Assembly: GCA_903834515.1 (NCBI GenBank)
Contig: CAILJM010000005.1
Coordinates: forward strand, 1-40,149
Direction: 5' to 3'
DNA from: an uncultured Actinomycetes bacterium
GTDB lineage: Bacteria > Actinomycetota > Actinomycetes > Nanopelagicales > Nanopelagicaceae
Length of the DNA: 40,149 nt
Made by a program: the position numbers and the translations under genes. Numbering within the stretch: position 1 is the first letter of the stretch; each line of letters begins with the position of its first letter. The notes beneath the pieces are model-generated. The model saw only the letters and a program-made list of their open reading frames with translations, had not been told where the DNA came from and did no database searches. Shown here piece after piece: positions 7,485 to 16,184 of this stretch.

Positions 7485-8762
7485 ATGGTTGAGTTGAAAA
7501 GAAAGAAAGTAATCGCAGGAGTTCTTGCATCAGCACTTGTTGTTGCGCTTGCGACAACGTCCGGTGCAACAGCTGCGAGTGTGAAGACACTCAAAGTTGG
7601 ATTTGTCTCGCCTCAAACTGGACCACTTGCTGGTTTCGGTGAAGCAGATAAATACGAAGTAACTCAAATGACTGCTTACTTCAAGAAGAATCCAATCACC
7701 ATCGGATCTTCAAAGTACGCAGTTCAGGTAATCCTTAAGGATGCTCCTTCATCTGCTGCAGCCGCCACGGCTGCGTCAGATCTCATTAATAATGACAACG
7801 TCGACTTAATCCTTGCTTCCAGCACGCCGGATATTGTCAATCCAGTATCTGATCAGTGTGAAGCAAATGCTGTGCCTTGCATTACAACAGTTGCGCCATG
7901 GCAGGCTTATTACTTCGGTCGCCAGAAGGATCCGGCACACCCAGTTGCATTCAAATGGACCTATCACTTCTTCTGGGGTCTAGAGGATGTCATGTCTACA
8001 TATGAAGATATGTGGAGCAAGGTTGTAACCAATAAGGCTGCAGCAGCGCTCTGGCCAAACGATCCAGATGGTCAAGCTTGGAGTGGTGCTAACGGCTTCC
8101 CAGCAACAACCAAGTCCGTCGGCGTCTCGGTAACAGATCCAGGTCTCTATCCAAACGGAACTCAGGACTTCACTTCCCAGATCTCAGCATTTAAGTCAGC
8201 AGGTGCTCAGATTCTTCTCGGTGTCCCAATTCCTCCAGACTTCACCACCTTCTGGAACCAAGCCGTACAGCAGGGTTACAAGCCAAAGATTGCAACTATT
8301 GGTAAGGCACTTCTCTTCCCATCCGCAATCGAAGCACTCGGCAAGAATGGTCAGAACTTGGGAACCGAAGTTTGGTGGCACCCAACCTCTCCATTCAAGA
8401 GCTCACTTACAGGTCAGACTGCAAAGCAATTGGCAGCTGCCTACGAGAAGACAACAAAGAAGCAATGGACACAGCCACTTGGTTTCTCCCACGCACTCTT
8501 TGAAGTCATGAGCGCAGCTCTCAAGTCTGCTGGTTCAACCGATAAAGCTGCAGTTGCGAAGGCAATCTCGAAGCTCAAGGTTAAGACAATCGTAGGTACT
8601 GTTGATTGGACTTCCGGACCAGTTGGTAACGTTGCTAAGACTCCTCTTGCAGGCGGTCAGTGGCGTGCTGGCGTGAACGGTCACAAGTATGACTTGGTCA
8701 TTGTCTCTAACAAGACAGCACCAATGGTTCCACTTGGCGGGCAAGTTCAAGCACTTAAGTAA
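7485..8762 (+). CDS. ABC transporter substrate-binding protein, Liv/aromatic type
   Basis: The 425-aa extracellular solute-binding protein belongs to the periplasmic-binding type 1 (LivJ/LivK-like) family. It begins with a signal peptide (KRKK, then a hydrophobic stretch to about residue 31, ending TSGATAAS). There is no lipobox Cys, so anchoring by lipidation is not expected. The mature part starts KTLKVGFVSPQTGPLAGFG, typical of the family. The ribosome-binding site AGGAGAG lies 8 bases before the ATG. Four transporter genes for the ATPases and permeases follow. Because the operon is otherwise devoted to hydroxyquinol catabolism, the ligand is probably an aromatic compound or aromatic acid rather than an amino acid; this is inferred from context. 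Confidence 0.92.
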   Translation: MVELKRKKVIAGVLASALVVALATTSGATAASVKTLKVGFVSPQTGPLAGFGEADKYEVTQMTAYFKKNPITIGSSKYAVQVILKDAPSSAAAATAASDLINNDNVDLILASSTPDIVNPVSDQCEANAVPCITTVAPWQAYYFGRQKDPAHPVAFKWTYHFFWGLEDVMSTYEDMWSKVVTNKAAAALWPNDPDGQAWSGANGFPATTKSVGVSVTDPGLYPNGTQDFTSQISAFKSAGAQILLGVPIPPDFTTFWNQAVQQGYKPKIATIGKALLFPSAIEALGKNGQNLGTEVWWHPTSPFKSSLTGQTAKQLAAAYEKTTKKQWTQPLGFSHALFEVMSAALKSAGSTDKAAVAKAISKLKVKTIVGTVDWTSGPVGNVAKTPLAGGQWRAGVNGHKYDLVIVSNKTAPMVPLGGQVQALK

Positions 8763-8782
8763 AAGTAGGTAGAAGATAGATC

Positions 8783-8816
8783 GATTGGGCAACCACAACG
8801 TTGTGGTTGCCCAATC
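8783..8816 (+). promoter_or_regulatory. Perfect 34-bp palindrome after the binding-protein gene
   Basis: 17-base arms (8783-8799 and 8800-8816) are perfectly complementary with no spacer, in the 74-base gap between the binding protein and the first ATPase. There is no T-run, so it is not a standard terminator. It probably acts as an mRNA-stabilising or attenuating hairpin that leaves binding-protein message in excess, as is common in importer operons. Confidence 0.7.
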
Positions 8817-8836
8817 CACTCAATGAAAGGATCACA

Positions 8837-9601
8837 ATGGTTAACGAAACCCAGTCTCATGTAAGTGCGCTAACTGTTTCTGATCTCAATAAAAAATTTG
8901 GACGAGTAATCGTCGCTGAAGGAATCTCGTTCGATGTGAAAGCGGGCGAGGCGTTTGGAATAGTGGGACCTAATGGCGCTGGAAAATCAACGCTTCTTAA
9001 CCTCATTAACGGGACAGAGCCAAGTGATAGCGGGGAGATTCTCTTTCACGGCGAGCCACTCAATTCGCTCGATCCAGCAGAGCGCACCCATAAAGGAATT
9101 GCCCGTACCTTTCAGATCCCTAAGCCATTTAGTGAAATGACTGTCTACGAGAACGTACTTGTCGGAAGTACCTTTCTCAAGAGCCATCACTCACGCCACG
9201 AGCGTAGTGAACTTGCCATAGATGCCATCACTCGGGCCGGGCTCACCCCATTTTTTAACACCCCAGCCGGAAAGCTCCGGTTACTCGATCGAAAGCGGCT
9301 TGAACTTGCTCGTTCTCTGGCTTGCCAACCCAAATTGCTACTTCTTGATGAGATCGCCGGTGGACTCACCGATGCTGAGTTGCCAGTGCTACTTGAGATA
9401 ATCCGCGAATTGAATGCAAGTGGCGTAGCCATCGTCTGGATAGAACATATCGTTCATGCTCTCGTTTCTGTAGTAGATCGATTGATGTGTATTGCCGGGG
9501 GAAAAGTCATCGCTATTGGTGACCCGCACACGGTTCTTGAAGATCCAAAAGTTATAGAAATTTATCTTGGAAGCGACTTCCAAGTTGGTGGAGCAGTATG
9601 A
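8837..9601 (+). CDS. livG: Liv-type ABC transporter ATP-binding protein (LivG-like)
   Basis: The 254-aa ATPase has Walker A GPNGAGKST, a Q-loop region in ARTFQIPKPF, Walker B LLLLDEIAGG with the catalytic Glu, and the switch His in WIEHIVHAL. The usual LSGGQ or LxYGxQ signature is replaced by LRLLDRKRLELARSLA, a variant that may mark a subfamily. The start is the ATG at 8837, which has an AAAGG ribosome-binding site at 7-base spacing; an in-frame codon at 8801 falls inside the palindrome. Its end overlaps livF by four bases (ATGA). It powers uptake together with LivF and the LivH/LivM permeases. Confidence 0.9.
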   Translation: MVNETQSHVSALTVSDLNKKFGRVIVAEGISFDVKAGEAFGIVGPNGAGKSTLLNLINGTEPSDSGEILFHGEPLNSLDPAERTHKGIARTFQIPKPFSEMTVYENVLVGSTFLKSHHSRHERSELAIDAITRAGLTPFFNTPAGKLRLLDRKRLELARSLACQPKLLLLDEIAGGLTDAELPVLLEIIRELNASGVAIVWIEHIVHALVSVVDRLMCIAGGKVIAIGDPHTVLEDPKVIEIYLGSDFQVGGAV

Positions 9602-10305
9602 CACTCCTTGAAATCGTCAACGTTGAAGCCAGGTATGGTGACCTCAATGCACTTTTTGGGGTATCTCTGCAAATAAGCGCTGGAGAAGTTCGCTCGGTTA
9701 TTGGTGCAAATGGTGCGGGAAAATCAACGCTACTTAAAGTCATCGCCGGAACGATGCCGGCTACCCAAGGAAGTATTAAATTTAATGGGCACGACATCAA
9801 GGGGCTATCGGCCGACAAGAGAGTGCGAGCTGGAATCTCACTTGTGCCAGAAGGTCGGCGGATCTTCCCCTCGCTCACCGTTGAAGAGAATCTTAAGGTT
9901 GGCGCATATTCCAAACGCAAAGGGCATTGGGATCTCAACACCATCAAGGCGCTTTACCCACTTCTTGCAGATCGCTGGGATCGTATTGGCTTTCATTGTT
10001 CTGGGGGTGAATTACAAATGCTCTCGATTGGCCGAGCGCTTATGGCAAACCCAGAAATTCTTCTGATTGACGAAGCGTCTCTGGGGCTTGCTCCCGTAGT
10101 CGTTGCGCAAGTGTATGAGTCACTCTCTCAAATAACTTCACAGGGAACTGCTGTTCTCATCGTGGAACAAGATATGCGCCAGGCGTTAAAAGCCTCTACA
10201 TACTCCTCTGTTCTTCTTGAAGGACGAGTAGTCCTCGAAGGAAAGTCAGCAGAACTCAATGAGAATGCAATCCACAAGGCTTACTTTGGAATGGGTGATC
10301 GTTAA
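9598..10305 (+). CDS. livF: Liv-type ABC transporter ATP-binding protein (LivF-like)
   Basis: The 235-aa ATPase has Walker A GANGAGKST, signature CSGGELQMLSIGRALM (Cys in place of the usual Leu), Walker B EILLIDEASLGLAP and switch-region VEQDMRQAL. The family pattern VPEGRRIFPSLTVEENL is typical of LivF. It overlaps livG upstream by four bases and livH downstream by one base, indicating tight translational coupling. It forms the second nucleotide-binding subunit of the importer. Confidence 0.93.
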   Translation: MTLLEIVNVEARYGDLNALFGVSLQISAGEVRSVIGANGAGKSTLLKVIAGTMPATQGSIKFNGHDIKGLSADKRVRAGISLVPEGRRIFPSLTVEENLKVGAYSKRKGHWDLNTIKALYPLLADRWDRIGFHCSGGELQMLSIGRALMANPEILLIDEASLGLAPVVVAQVYESLSQITSQGTAVLIVEQDMRQALKASTYSSVLLEGRVVLEGKSAELNENAIHKAYFGMGDR

Positions 10306-11168
10306 TGGTCTGGACCAACGCCATTATTCAGGGCCTTCTTACGGGTGGCCTCTATGCACTACTCGCTTCAGGGCTCTCGCTGATTTTTGGAGTTATGCGA
10401 ATCGTGAATTTGAGTCACGGAGATTTCTCAATACTTGCGGCTTACGGCGTCGTCGCACTCGCTATTCATAGCAACATGTGGGTAGGAATTCTCGTTTCGC
10501 TACCAGTGATGGCGATTCTTGGATATCTACTCCAGCGCACCATTCTTAATCGCTCGCTAAGTCAGGGAGCGCTTGCACCATTGCTTGTAACATTTGCTTT
10601 TAGCATTATCATTCAAAACTTATTGCTCCAATTCTTTAGTGCAGATAATAAGAGTATTCAAACGGGTCGATTTGCGTCGATGAGTATCCATCTTCTAAAA
10701 AACCTTCAAATTGGGATCTTGCCGCTTGTCACTTTCCTGATGGGAATTTTCGTCACCCTGACTCTTCATGTTTTCCTCAACTACTCGCGAGTTGGAAGAG
10801 CGCTCCGTGCAAGCAGTGATGATCCGGGTGCTGCCGACTTGGTTGGTATCAATAATCGTCATATCTATGGAATCGCTACAGCTATCGGACTCTTCTCAGC
10901 TGGCATCGGTGGCGTACTTTTCGGAATGCGGACTCAATTCGCGCCCAGCTTTGGGCCAATAGCTCTGATCTTCGCCTTTGAAGCGGTGATTATTGGTGGG
11001 CTTGGTTCACTGTGGGGAACTTTGATTGGTGGGATCGTGCTGGGTATTGGACAGAGTATCGGTGCCCAAATTCGACCATCTTATGGAGTTCTCGCGGGCC
11101 ACCTTGTCTTTATCGCCATCTTAATCTTCCGTCCACAGGGCCTCATGCCAAAGCAGAAGGAGCGATAG
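10305..11168 (+). CDS. livH: Liv-type ABC transporter permease (LivH-like)
   Basis: The 287-aa membrane protein is largely hydrophobic with about eight predicted transmembrane segments. It has the family's N-terminal GLLTGGLYALLASGLSLIFG and LSHGDF motifs, and the cytoplasmic coupling region RALRASSDDPGAADLVGIN that contacts the ATPases. It ends EAVIIGGLGSLWGTLIGGI followed by a Pro-rich tail (RPQGLMP), as LivH proteins do. It starts at the ATG overlapping the livF stop (TAATG). Confidence 0.93.
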   Translation: MVWTNAIIQGLLTGGLYALLASGLSLIFGVMRIVNLSHGDFSILAAYGVVALAIHSNMWVGILVSLPVMAILGYLLQRTILNRSLSQGALAPLLVTFAFSIIIQNLLLQFFSADNKSIQTGRFASMSIHLLKNLQIGILPLVTFLMGIFVTLTLHVFLNYSRVGRALRASSDDPGAADLVGINNRHIYGIATAIGLFSAGIGGVLFGMRTQFAPSFGPIALIFAFEAVIIGGLGSLWGTLIGGIVLGIGQSIGAQIRPSYGVLAGHLVFIAILIFRPQGLMPKQKER

Positions 11169-11170
11169 TG

Positions 11171-12175
11171 ATGGCTACATATTCTGTTTCTCGGGGAACC
11201 CGACTCAATAAGTTCTTGCCCGTTATTTTTTCCGCTGTCGTTGCCCTACTCGCTTTTCTGCCCAAGTTTTTGCAGATTCCATATCAAGTCAAATTTGTGC
11301 AGGCGTTTATCCTCATCATTTTGGCAACGATGTGGAATCTCTTAGCAGGCTTCGGCGGCCTTGTCTCCATCGGGCAACAAGCATTCATCGGAATTGGTGC
11401 ATATGCATTGGTTTACTTTGCCGATATCCAAGGAATCAATCCCTTTCTTTCACTGATTCTTGCTGGCTTGGTTTGCGTGGTTTTTGCTCTGCCGCTCTCA
11501 TTTCTAGTCTTTCGACTATCTGGTGGCTACTTCGCGATTGGAACTTGGGTTATTGCGGAGATAATCAAACTTTTCACGGTTCAAATTTCGCAGTTGGGAG
11601 GGGGTTCCGGAATCTCGCTCGGCGCATTTTCTGGAATGGGTCGCGAGATGCGAATTGCTGCTGTCTACTGGAGTGCACTTGTGACGATCTTTTTGGTTCT
11701 ACTATCGACCATTCTCTTGATGCGAAGCAAGGTTGGTTTAGCGCTGACGGCAATACGCGATGATCAAACTGCTGCTGGAGTCCTGGGCGTTAATGTTCAG
11801 CAAACTCGTCGTTTGATATTCCTGCTCGTCTCCATTGGATTTGGACTCGCTGGCGGACTCATTGCCATGAGCAATCTTCGAGTCCAGCCAGACGATATCT
11901 TCAGCGTTAATTACAGCGCGATCATGATTTTTATGGTGGTCATAGGTGGGCTAGGCAGTATTGAGGGACCGATCATTGGAGCCGTGGCTTACTACTTCTT
12001 ACAGGACAAACTCAAAGACCATGGAACTCTCTACCTCATCATATTGGGTGTGCTCGGTATCTTGATTGTTACCATCGCACCCCGTGGGCTCTGGGGCTTC
12101 ATCTCTCGAGAGAAGATCTCACTCTTTGCTACGAAATACCGCATTTCGGAGAATAAGCAGAAGGAAGGTGCCTAG
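11171..12175 (+). CDS. livM: Liv-type ABC transporter permease (LivM-like)
   Basis: The 334-aa multi-pass membrane protein is the LivH partner. Family marks are WNLLAGFGGLVSIGQQAFIG near the N-terminus, the coupling segment SKVGLALTAIRDDQTAAGVLG in the middle, and VVIGGLGSIEGPIIGA before the C-terminus. An upstream in-frame extension reaches into livH, but the ATG at 11171, two bases after the livH stop, is the sensible start (the GTG at 11168 is an alternative). It completes the five-gene importer, whose genes are uninterrupted and directly precede the ring-cleavage gene. Confidence 0.92.
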   Translation: MATYSVSRGTRLNKFLPVIFSAVVALLAFLPKFLQIPYQVKFVQAFILIILATMWNLLAGFGGLVSIGQQAFIGIGAYALVYFADIQGINPFLSLILAGLVCVVFALPLSFLVFRLSGGYFAIGTWVIAEIIKLFTVQISQLGGGSGISLGAFSGMGREMRIAAVYWSALVTIFLVLLSTILLMRSKVGLALTAIRDDQTAAGVLGVNVQQTRRLIFLLVSIGFGLAGGLIAMSNLRVQPDDIFSVNYSAIMIFMVVIGGLGSIEGPIIGAVAYYFLQDKLKDHGTLYLIILGVLGILIVTIAPRGLWGFISREKISLFATKYRISENKQKEGA

Positions 12176-13008
12176 TGGCCACATCAGAAAGCGAATTGAC
12201 TGCAGAAGTTATTGAGAGTTTCAAGAATACAGCCGATCCACGCCTTAAAGAGATTATGCAATCTCTCGTAAAGCATCTTCATGCTTTCGCGCGCGAGATT
12301 CGAATCACGGATGAAGAGTGGCTCTTCGCTATCGATTTCCTCACCAAAACGGGTGCGATGTGCTCAGATGTCCGGCAGGAGTTCATCCTTCTCTCTGACA
12401 CTCTTGGCCTCTCAAGTTTGGTTGATTTGATTAATCACTCTAAAGGCGATGATCGAGCGACCGAGCCGACAATTCTTGGACCTTTCCATGTTGCCAACTC
12501 GAAGCTCCTCAATTACGGCGATTCCATCGTCGCTCGAGCGTTATCAGAGGGCGAACCGGCAATTGTGCGGGGCCGTGTAGTGGATGTTGACGGTGCACCG
12601 ATCGCAAATGCGATGATTGATGTTTGGCAGACAGATGCCAATGGACTCTATGACATTCAAGAATCCAACGAGGTGAGCGGAAACCTTCGTGGCCTCTTTA
12701 AGACTGATAGCGATGGTCGATATGAATTCAAGACAATTCGTCCAGTTCCATATCCCATCCCTGCAGATGGTCCCGTCGGAAAGATGCTTCGTTCAGTCAA
12801 TCGACATGAATGGCGAGCGGCTCACATCCACGCAATAGTTGAGGCGCCAGGATATCGCCAGGTAACAACTCATATCTTTGACGAGGAGAGCAAGTATCTC
12901 GATAGCGATACTGTCTTTGGAGTTAAGGGCTCGCTCATAAAAAAGTTTGTGAAGCAACCAAGCGGAGATCTTCTTTTGGAATATGACTTTGTATTGGTTA
13001 AGGGATAA
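12175..13008 (+). CDS. Hydroxyquinol 1,2-dioxygenase (intradiol)
   Basis: The 277-aa non-haem Fe(III) intradiol dioxygenase has the N-terminal helical domain of the catechol/hydroxyquinol group (residues ~10-90) and the catalytic beta-sandwich after it. Iron ligands are visible: Tyr in GLYDIQ, Tyr in PVPYPIP, and the two His of AAHIHAIV. It would cleave hydroxyquinol (1,2,4-trihydroxybenzene) to maleylacetate. That substrate, rather than catechol, is favoured because maleylacetate reductase is in the operon and muconate cycloisomerase, muconolactone isomerase and enol-lactone hydrolase are not. Chlorocatechol cleavage is the main alternative. The GTG start overlaps the livM stop by one base and has an AAGGAAGG ribosome-binding site. 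Confidence 0.88.
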   Translation: MATSESELTAEVIESFKNTADPRLKEIMQSLVKHLHAFAREIRITDEEWLFAIDFLTKTGAMCSDVRQEFILLSDTLGLSSLVDLINHSKGDDRATEPTILGPFHVANSKLLNYGDSIVARALSEGEPAIVRGRVVDVDGAPIANAMIDVWQTDANGLYDIQESNEVSGNLRGLFKTDSDGRYEFKTIRPVPYPIPADGPVGKMLRSVNRHEWRAAHIHAIVEAPGYRQVTTHIFDEESKYLDSDTVFGVKGSLIKKFVKQPSGDLLLEYDFVLVKG

Positions 13009-13011
13009 CTA

Positions 13012-13776
13012 ATGATTAATAAAGTTGTATCAAGTGCTGACGAGGCAGTCGCCGACCTCTTTGATGGCGCCTCTTTGGCCGTCGGCGGATTTGGTCTCGT
13101 CGGAGTTCCCAATGTCTTGATACAGGCGATTTTCCGAAAAGGAAATCGCGAACTGCGTGTTGTCTCTAATAACTGCGGTGTAGATGGTGGAGGGCTCGGC
13201 ATACTGCTCGAGGCGGGAAGAATTGCCCACGTTACCGCTTCATATATTGGAACTAATAAAGAGTTTGAGCGGCAATATCTCGAAGGTCTCATTGAACTCG
13301 AACTTACTCCGCAAGGAACACTGGCCGAGAAATTACGATCTGGTGGCGCAGGCATTCCAGCTTTCTTTACCCCCGCGGGAGTTGGAACATGGGTTGAGAG
13401 CGGCGAGCTTCCCACTCGATTTGATAGTAGTGGTGGAGTTATCAAGTATGGAGCTCCAAGAGAGCGGCGAGAGTTCAACGGCAAGCAATTTATTCTCGAA
13501 GAGACCATTACCACCGACTTTTCGTTAGTGCGCGCATATAAAGCGGATACCCAAGGCAATTGCATCTTTCGTAAGTCTGCTCGTAACTTCAATCCTAACG
13601 CCGGCATGGCTGGGCGAATCACTATCGTTGAAGCGGAAGAGATTGTTGAGGCCGGGACACTGGACCCAGAGAACATTCATTTGCCCGGGATCTATGTAAA
13701 ACGAGTTGTTGCATTGACTGCAGAAGAATCTGCAATAAAGGGAATTGAACAACTCACAGTAAGGAAGCGTGGTTGA
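13012..13776 (+). CDS. pcaI: 3-oxoadipate CoA-transferase, subunit A
   Basis: The 254-aa alpha subunit of a class I CoA-transferase transfers CoA from succinyl-CoA to 3-oxoadipate. It carries the family's glycine-rich N-terminal segment [36 protein letters not shown], and the [17 protein letters not shown] signature. The protein is close to succinyl-CoA:3-oxoacid transferases (ScoA), so acetoacetate is a possible alternative substrate, but the operon context points to 3-oxoadipate. Three bases separate it from the dioxygenase, and the B subunit follows directly. Confidence 0.88.
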   Translation: MINKVVSSADEAVADLFDGASLAVGGFGLVGVPNVLIQAIFRKGNRELRVVSNNCGVDGGGLGILLEAGRIAHVTASYIGTNKEFERQYLEGLIELELTPQGTLAEKLRSGGAGIPAFFTPAGVGTWVESGELPTRFDSSGGVIKYGAPRERREFNGKQFILEETITTDFSLVRAYKADTQGNCIFRKSARNFNPNAGMAGRITIVEAEEIVEAGTLDPENIHLPGIYVKRVVALTAEESAIKGIEQLTVRKRG

Positions 13777-13777
13777 A

Positions 13778-14416
13778 ATGGCGCTTACTCGCGAAGAACT
13801 AGCTCAACGTGCCGCCAAGGAATTGCGTAATGGCGAGTACGTCAATCTCGGAATCGGGCTGCCGACTCTTATCCCCAATTATCTTGATCCAAGCGTCAAC
13901 GTGATACTCCACTCCGAGAATGGGCTACTAGGGGTAGGTCCGTATCCCTTTGAAGATGAAGTTGATCCGGACCTCATTAATGCCGGCAAGGAAGTGGTTA
14001 CCGCCCTACCTGGTGCCTCATTCTTTGATTCTGCACTCTCCTTCTCCATGATTCGAGGTGGAAAAGTCGATGTCGCCATTCTGGGTGCAATGGAAGTATC
14101 CTCGAGTGGCGATCTTGCTAATTGGATCATTCCTGGGAAGTTAGTTAAGGGCATGGGCGGTGCAATGGACTTGGTTCATGGCGCTGGTCGGGTAATCGTT
14201 TTAATGGAACATGTCTCGAAGAACGGTAAGCCTAAGTTGCTTGCCAAATGTTCCCTACCATTGACGGGTATCCAAGTCGTCCATAGAGTCATTACCGATC
14301 TGTGCGTCCTGGACACTTCCTCTGAAGGTTTCTACTTACGTGAACTTGCGCCTGGAGTCACGTTAGAAGATGTTCTCAACAATACTGATGCAACCGTAAT
14401 AGATAAGAGGAGCTGA
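13778..14416 (+). CDS. pcaJ: 3-oxoadipate CoA-transferase, subunit B
   Basis: The 212-aa beta subunit contains the catalytic Glu in [10 protein letters not shown], where the enzyme-CoA thioester forms. It also shows [15 protein letters not shown] near the N-terminus and [19 protein letters not shown] in the core, all typical of ScoB/PcaJ. The start used is the ATG at 13778, ten bases after an AAGGAAG ribosome-binding site; a GTG at 13769 would overlap the A subunit but lies almost on that site. A and B together form the active heteromer. Confidence 0.9.
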   Translation: MALTREELAQRAAKELRNGEYVNLGIGLPTLIPNYLDPSVNVILHSENGLLGVGPYPFEDEVDPDLINAGKEVVTALPGASFFDSALSFSMIRGGKVDVAILGAMEVSSSGDLANWIIPGKLVKGMGGAMDLVHGAGRVIVLMEHVSKNGKPKLLAKCSLPLTGIQVVHRVITDLCVLDTSSEGFYLRELAPGVTLEDVLNNTDATVIDKRS

Positions 14417-14418
14417 CT

Positions 14419-16179
14419 ATGTCAACAGATACACAATTAATCGAGACCGATGTGCTTATCGTCGGATCGGGTCCGGCGGGATTGACGACAGCTGTTGGGT
14501 TGGCAAGTCAGAAGATAGACCACATTGTTATTACCAAGTATCAGTGGACTGCAAATACACCGCGCGCACACATCACCAATCAAGGCGCGATGGAGATCTT
14601 CCGCGATTACGGAATTGAAGAAGATGTTAAAGAGAAGGCAACAGAACATAGTTTGATGGGCGATACCGTCTTCTGTACCAGCTTGGTAGGCGAGGAGATC
14701 GGACGTATCCGCACGTGGGGATGCCACCCACGCCGAGAAGCAGATTATGTCTTGGCAAGCCCCACCGAGAATTGCGACATTCCTCAAGATTTGCTTGAAC
14801 CAATACTCCTGACTCGTGCAGCTGAGCAAGGTTCCAAGGTGCGCTTCAATACTGAGTTCATCAAATTCGAAGAAGATGCTGATGGAGTAACAACAACAGT
14901 TCTTGATCGCATCTCCGGGACGCAATACCAGATTCGAAGCAAGTATCTTGTTGGTGCTGATGGCGGTCGTTCAAAAGTTGTTGAACAACTTGGACTTCCT
15001 ATGGAAGGTCAGATGGATGTCGCAGGTTCAATGAATATTGTCTTTAAGGCAGATCTCACTAAATTCGTCGCTCACCGTCCGAGCGTTCTCTACTGGGTTC
15101 TCCAACCCGGTTCAACCATTGGCGGAATCGGACTTGGCTTAGTTCGCATGGTTCGTCCATGGAATGAATGGCTCATTGTTTGGGGGTATGACATTTCACA
15201 GCCAGCACCTGTGGTTACTGATGAAATGGCGATCTCGGTTGTCCGCAATCTCGTTGGAGATCAAGAGCTAGAGGTGGAGATAACCTCCACATCGGTCTGG
15301 GGTAATAACAAGATGTATGCCAAGCAGTACAACAAAGGTCGCGTATTTGCCATGGGTGATGCCACCCACCGCCACCCACCTTCAAATGGCCTCGGCTCCA
15401 ATACCTCGATCCAGGATTCTTATAACCTCGCCTGGAAACTTGGCTACGTTCTTAAAGGAAAGGCCGGCACTGAATTGCTCGACTCCTACAGCGCAGAGCG
15501 CGCACCAGTAGGAAAGCAGATCGTTCTTCGCGCCAACAAGTCGATTGAAGAGTTCGGCGCAATTCTTGAAGCCCTTGATGTACTTGGTACAAATGATCCT
15601 GTTGTAATGCGTCGCAACATTGAAGCTCGTCGCGATAACACTCCAGAAGGAGCCAAGCGTCGTGAGGACCTTCGAAAGGCGCTTGAACTTAAGGATTATG
15701 AGTTCAATGCGCATGGTGTCGAACTTGGTCAGCGGTATGCCTCCTCAGCCGTTGTAGCCGATGGGACGCCAGAGCCTGAGTACGCGCAAGATTCTGAACT
15801 CTTTTATCATCCAACAACTTGGCCAGGCGCTCGCGTACCTCACGTTTGGGTTGGCAAGGATGGATTCAAGGTGAGCACCAAAGATTTGGGTGGGAAGAAT
15901 CGCTTCGCTCTCATCACTGGAATCGCCGGTAGCCCTTGGGATGAGGCAGCCAAAGCTGTTTCTAAGGAGTTAGGAATCGACTTGAGCTCGTACATCATCG
16001 GTCCGGGACAGGAATATACCGATCTCTATGATGACTGGGCTCGTGTCCGCGAAGTACGGGAAGATGGTTGCATTCTCGTGCGCCCCGATAACTTTGTTGG
16101 ATGGCGAAGTGACTCTATGGTCGCGGATCCGAAGGCCGCGTTATTGAAGGCTCTTAAGTCAATTCTTAGTTTGGCATAA
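14419..16179 (+). CDS. FAD-dependent aromatic hydroxylase (TfdB/PheA family)
   Basis: The 586-aa single-component flavoprotein monooxygenase has all three group A motifs: the dinucleotide-binding VLIVGSGPAGLTTAVGLASQ at the N-terminus, the DG motif GADGGRSKV, and the GD motif GDATHRHPPSNGLGSNTSIQ. The last is very close to 2,4-dichlorophenol and phenol hydroxylases. A thioredoxin-like C-terminal domain follows. It would add a hydroxyl group to a phenol or resorcinol-type ring using NAD(P)H and O2. Given its operon, the product is probably hydroxyquinol, so resorcinol or a related dihydroxybenzene is the favoured substrate; this is inference. The start ATG has a GGAG site 7 bases upstream. Confidence 0.88.
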   Translation: MSTDTQLIETDVLIVGSGPAGLTTAVGLASQKIDHIVITKYQWTANTPRAHITNQGAMEIFRDYGIEEDVKEKATEHSLMGDTVFCTSLVGEEIGRIRTWGCHPRREADYVLASPTENCDIPQDLLEPILLTRAAEQGSKVRFNTEFIKFEEDADGVTTTVLDRISGTQYQIRSKYLVGADGGRSKVVEQLGLPMEGQMDVAGSMNIVFKADLTKFVAHRPSVLYWVLQPGSTIGGIGLGLVRMVRPWNEWLIVWGYDISQPAPVVTDEMAISVVRNLVGDQELEVEITSTSVWGNNKMYAKQYNKGRVFAMGDATHRHPPSNGLGSNTSIQDSYNLAWKLGYVLKGKAGTELLDSYSAERAPVGKQIVLRANKSIEEFGAILEALDVLGTNDPVVMRRNIEARRDNTPEGAKRREDLRKALELKDYEFNAHGVELGQRYASSAVVADGTPEPEYAQDSELFYHPTTWPGARVPHVWVGKDGFKVSTKDLGGKNRFALITGIAGSPWDEAAKAVSKELGIDLSSYIIGPGQEYTDLYDDWARVREVREDGCILVRPDNFVGWRSDSMVADPKAALLKALKSILSLA

Positions 16180-16184
16180 ATCGC

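Noticed and set aside
12870-13676. 268-codon open frame on the minus strand across the CoA-transferase A gene
   Set aside because: It is the antisense of clear coding sequence (hydroxyquinol dioxygenase end and CoA-transferase subunit A); its translation is Ser/Pro/Arg-rich with no family resemblance.
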